Below, piece after piece: positions 14,949-15,448 of a stretch of DNA of 15,448 nt. The notes under the pieces are model-generated. The model was not told where the DNA came from. It saw only the letters and a program-made list of their open reading frames with translations, and ran no database searches. The stretch covers positions 1 through 15,448 of the forward strand of contig DAIRFP010000114.1 of assembly GCA_036794995.1 (NCBI GenBank), read 5' to 3'. The position numbers and the translations under genes were made by a program. Source of the stretch: DAIRFP01 sp036794995 (lineage in GTDB: Bacteria; Desulfobacterota; Binatia; UBA9968). Positions within the stretch are counted from its first letter, which is position 1; each line of letters opens with the position of its first letter.

Positions 14949-14974
14949 AGATCAGTCCTTACGTTGTTTGTTGA

Positions 14975-15283
14975 CTAACTCTTGGGGGTTTCCCGTTCCT
15001 TGCTTGACTCGGTAATTTGCTTCTCCAGATGTCGAATCCGTTTCAATAGGTCGTCGCGGAACACGTCCGGGGAGTCGAAGCCCCTGATGGCTTTGGTTTG
15101 TTGCTTCTTCAGTTGACGAGACTCATCCGAAGCAGCGGATACCGGCGAGGGTTGGGCCGCGCGGGCACGAATCCGGCGCCGGCTAGACCAGTTCGCCAGC
15201 TCCGTCACGATGATCATATACAGGAACCAGAACGCGCACGTGGCGGGGATCGCCAAGAGGAAGTAGTAGAAATTGTCATCCAT
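14975..15283 (-). CDS. Single-pass membrane protein with C-terminal coiled coil
   Basis: I do not recognise this 102-residue protein. MDDNFYYFLLAIP starts a hydrophobic segment (about residues 5-27), followed by an arginine-rich stretch (SSRRRIRARAAQ), which fits an N-out, C-in anchor. A polar linker leads to a heptad-like C-terminus (FRDDLLKRIRHLEKQITESS), likely a short coiled coil. ATG at 15283 is preferred over a TTG two codons earlier. The ribosome binding site is weak. It starts 15 nt after the stop of the gene to its right, so it probably belongs to one transcript with its neighbours. Confidence 0.65.
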   Translation of the reverse strand: MDDNFYYFLLAIPATCAFWFLYMIIVTELANWSSRRRIRARAAQPSPVSAASDESRQLKKQQTKAIRGFDSPDVFRDDLLKRIRHLEKQITESSKERETPKS

Positions 15284-15298
15284 GACCAACTGCCCGCG

Positions 15299-15448
15299 CT
15301 ACTTGCTCTGGGAGAGCTTCGATGGGACTTCCGCCGGTCCGCTTGGCGTTTTGCCGGATTGGGTCTCCGCGAACTCCGGCAGCTCGCGCTGCCTTATGAT
15401 CATGCTTCCAAGGGGCGGCTTCTTATTTGAGATGACCAGCTTCCCGTC
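15299..15448 (-). CDS. C-terminal fragment of an unknown protein, cut by the window edge
   Basis: On the minus strand, one frame is open from the window edge at 15448 to a TAG at 15301-15299, giving 49 residues. These begin DGKLVISNKKPPLGS, contain MIIRQRELPEFAE, and end in a polar Ser/Pro/Lys tail. The stop lies 15 nt before the next gene in the same direction, as expected in an operon. No family is recognised from so short a piece. The frame choice rests on openness and spacing only. Confidence 0.5.
   Translation of the reverse strand, partial: DGKLVISNKKPPLGSMIIRQRELPEFAETQSGKTPSGPAEVPSKLSQSK

Noticed and set aside
15098..15430. Plus-strand open frame (110 codons)
   Set aside because: Antisense to two minus-strand frames that have operon-like spacing and coherent topology; its own product is Arg/Leu-rich without pattern.

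Overview
The window looks like the chromosome of an uncultivated, moderately GC-rich Gram-negative bacterium. The gene order rpsO-pnp-M16 peptidase-dut is what I associate with Deltaproteobacteria-like lineages (Desulfobacterota and relatives such as Binatota, Tectomicrobia or NC10). The stand-alone SWIB protein, the HyuB-type hydantoinase and the DUF4124/retropepsin-like secreted protein fit such a lineage. This assignment is inference; no rRNA or lineage marker is present.

Layout. (1) 1-2201, plus strand: a TTGAAC micro-repeat array, then a hydantoinase/oxoprolinase B-subunit gene, then a small SWIB-domain gene with a very strong ribosome binding site. (2) 2202-2463: a convergent intergenic region with a 12-bp perfect hairpin. 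(3) 2464-13086, minus strand: nine co-directional housekeeping genes, read from right to left as rpsO, pnp, M16 zinc peptidase, dut, purB, purS, purQ, purL, purF. The first part is an RNA/translation block and dut handles dUTP. The last five are purine biosynthesis: PurF does step 1, PurSQL form the three-part FGAM synthase of step 4, and PurB acts in step 8 and in AMP formation. purC is not between purB and purS, where it often lies. (4) 13263-13871, plus strand: a divergent exported DUF4124/retropepsin-like protease gene. (5) 13872-14254: no convincing gene, several small hairpins. (6) 14255-15448, minus strand: a tight run of four small unassigned genes (one cut by the window edge): two membrane proteins, a conserved-looking soluble protein and a C-terminal fragment.

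The most distinctive non-coding feature is a family of intergenic arrays built on the hexamer TTGAAC. Two arrays have an exact 9-bp period (TTGAACNNN; before hyuB and between purB and purS) and two have a 7-bp period (between purS and purQ, and between dut and purB). One 9-bp array abuts a MITE-like nested inverted repeat, one arm of which looks like an intrinsic terminator for purB. The pnp ribosome binding site lies in a perfect 6-bp hairpin, which suggests translational control. I see no CRISPR array, tRNA, rRNA or transposase gene. Apart from the repeats and the small-gene cluster, the window is ordinary housekeeping sequence.
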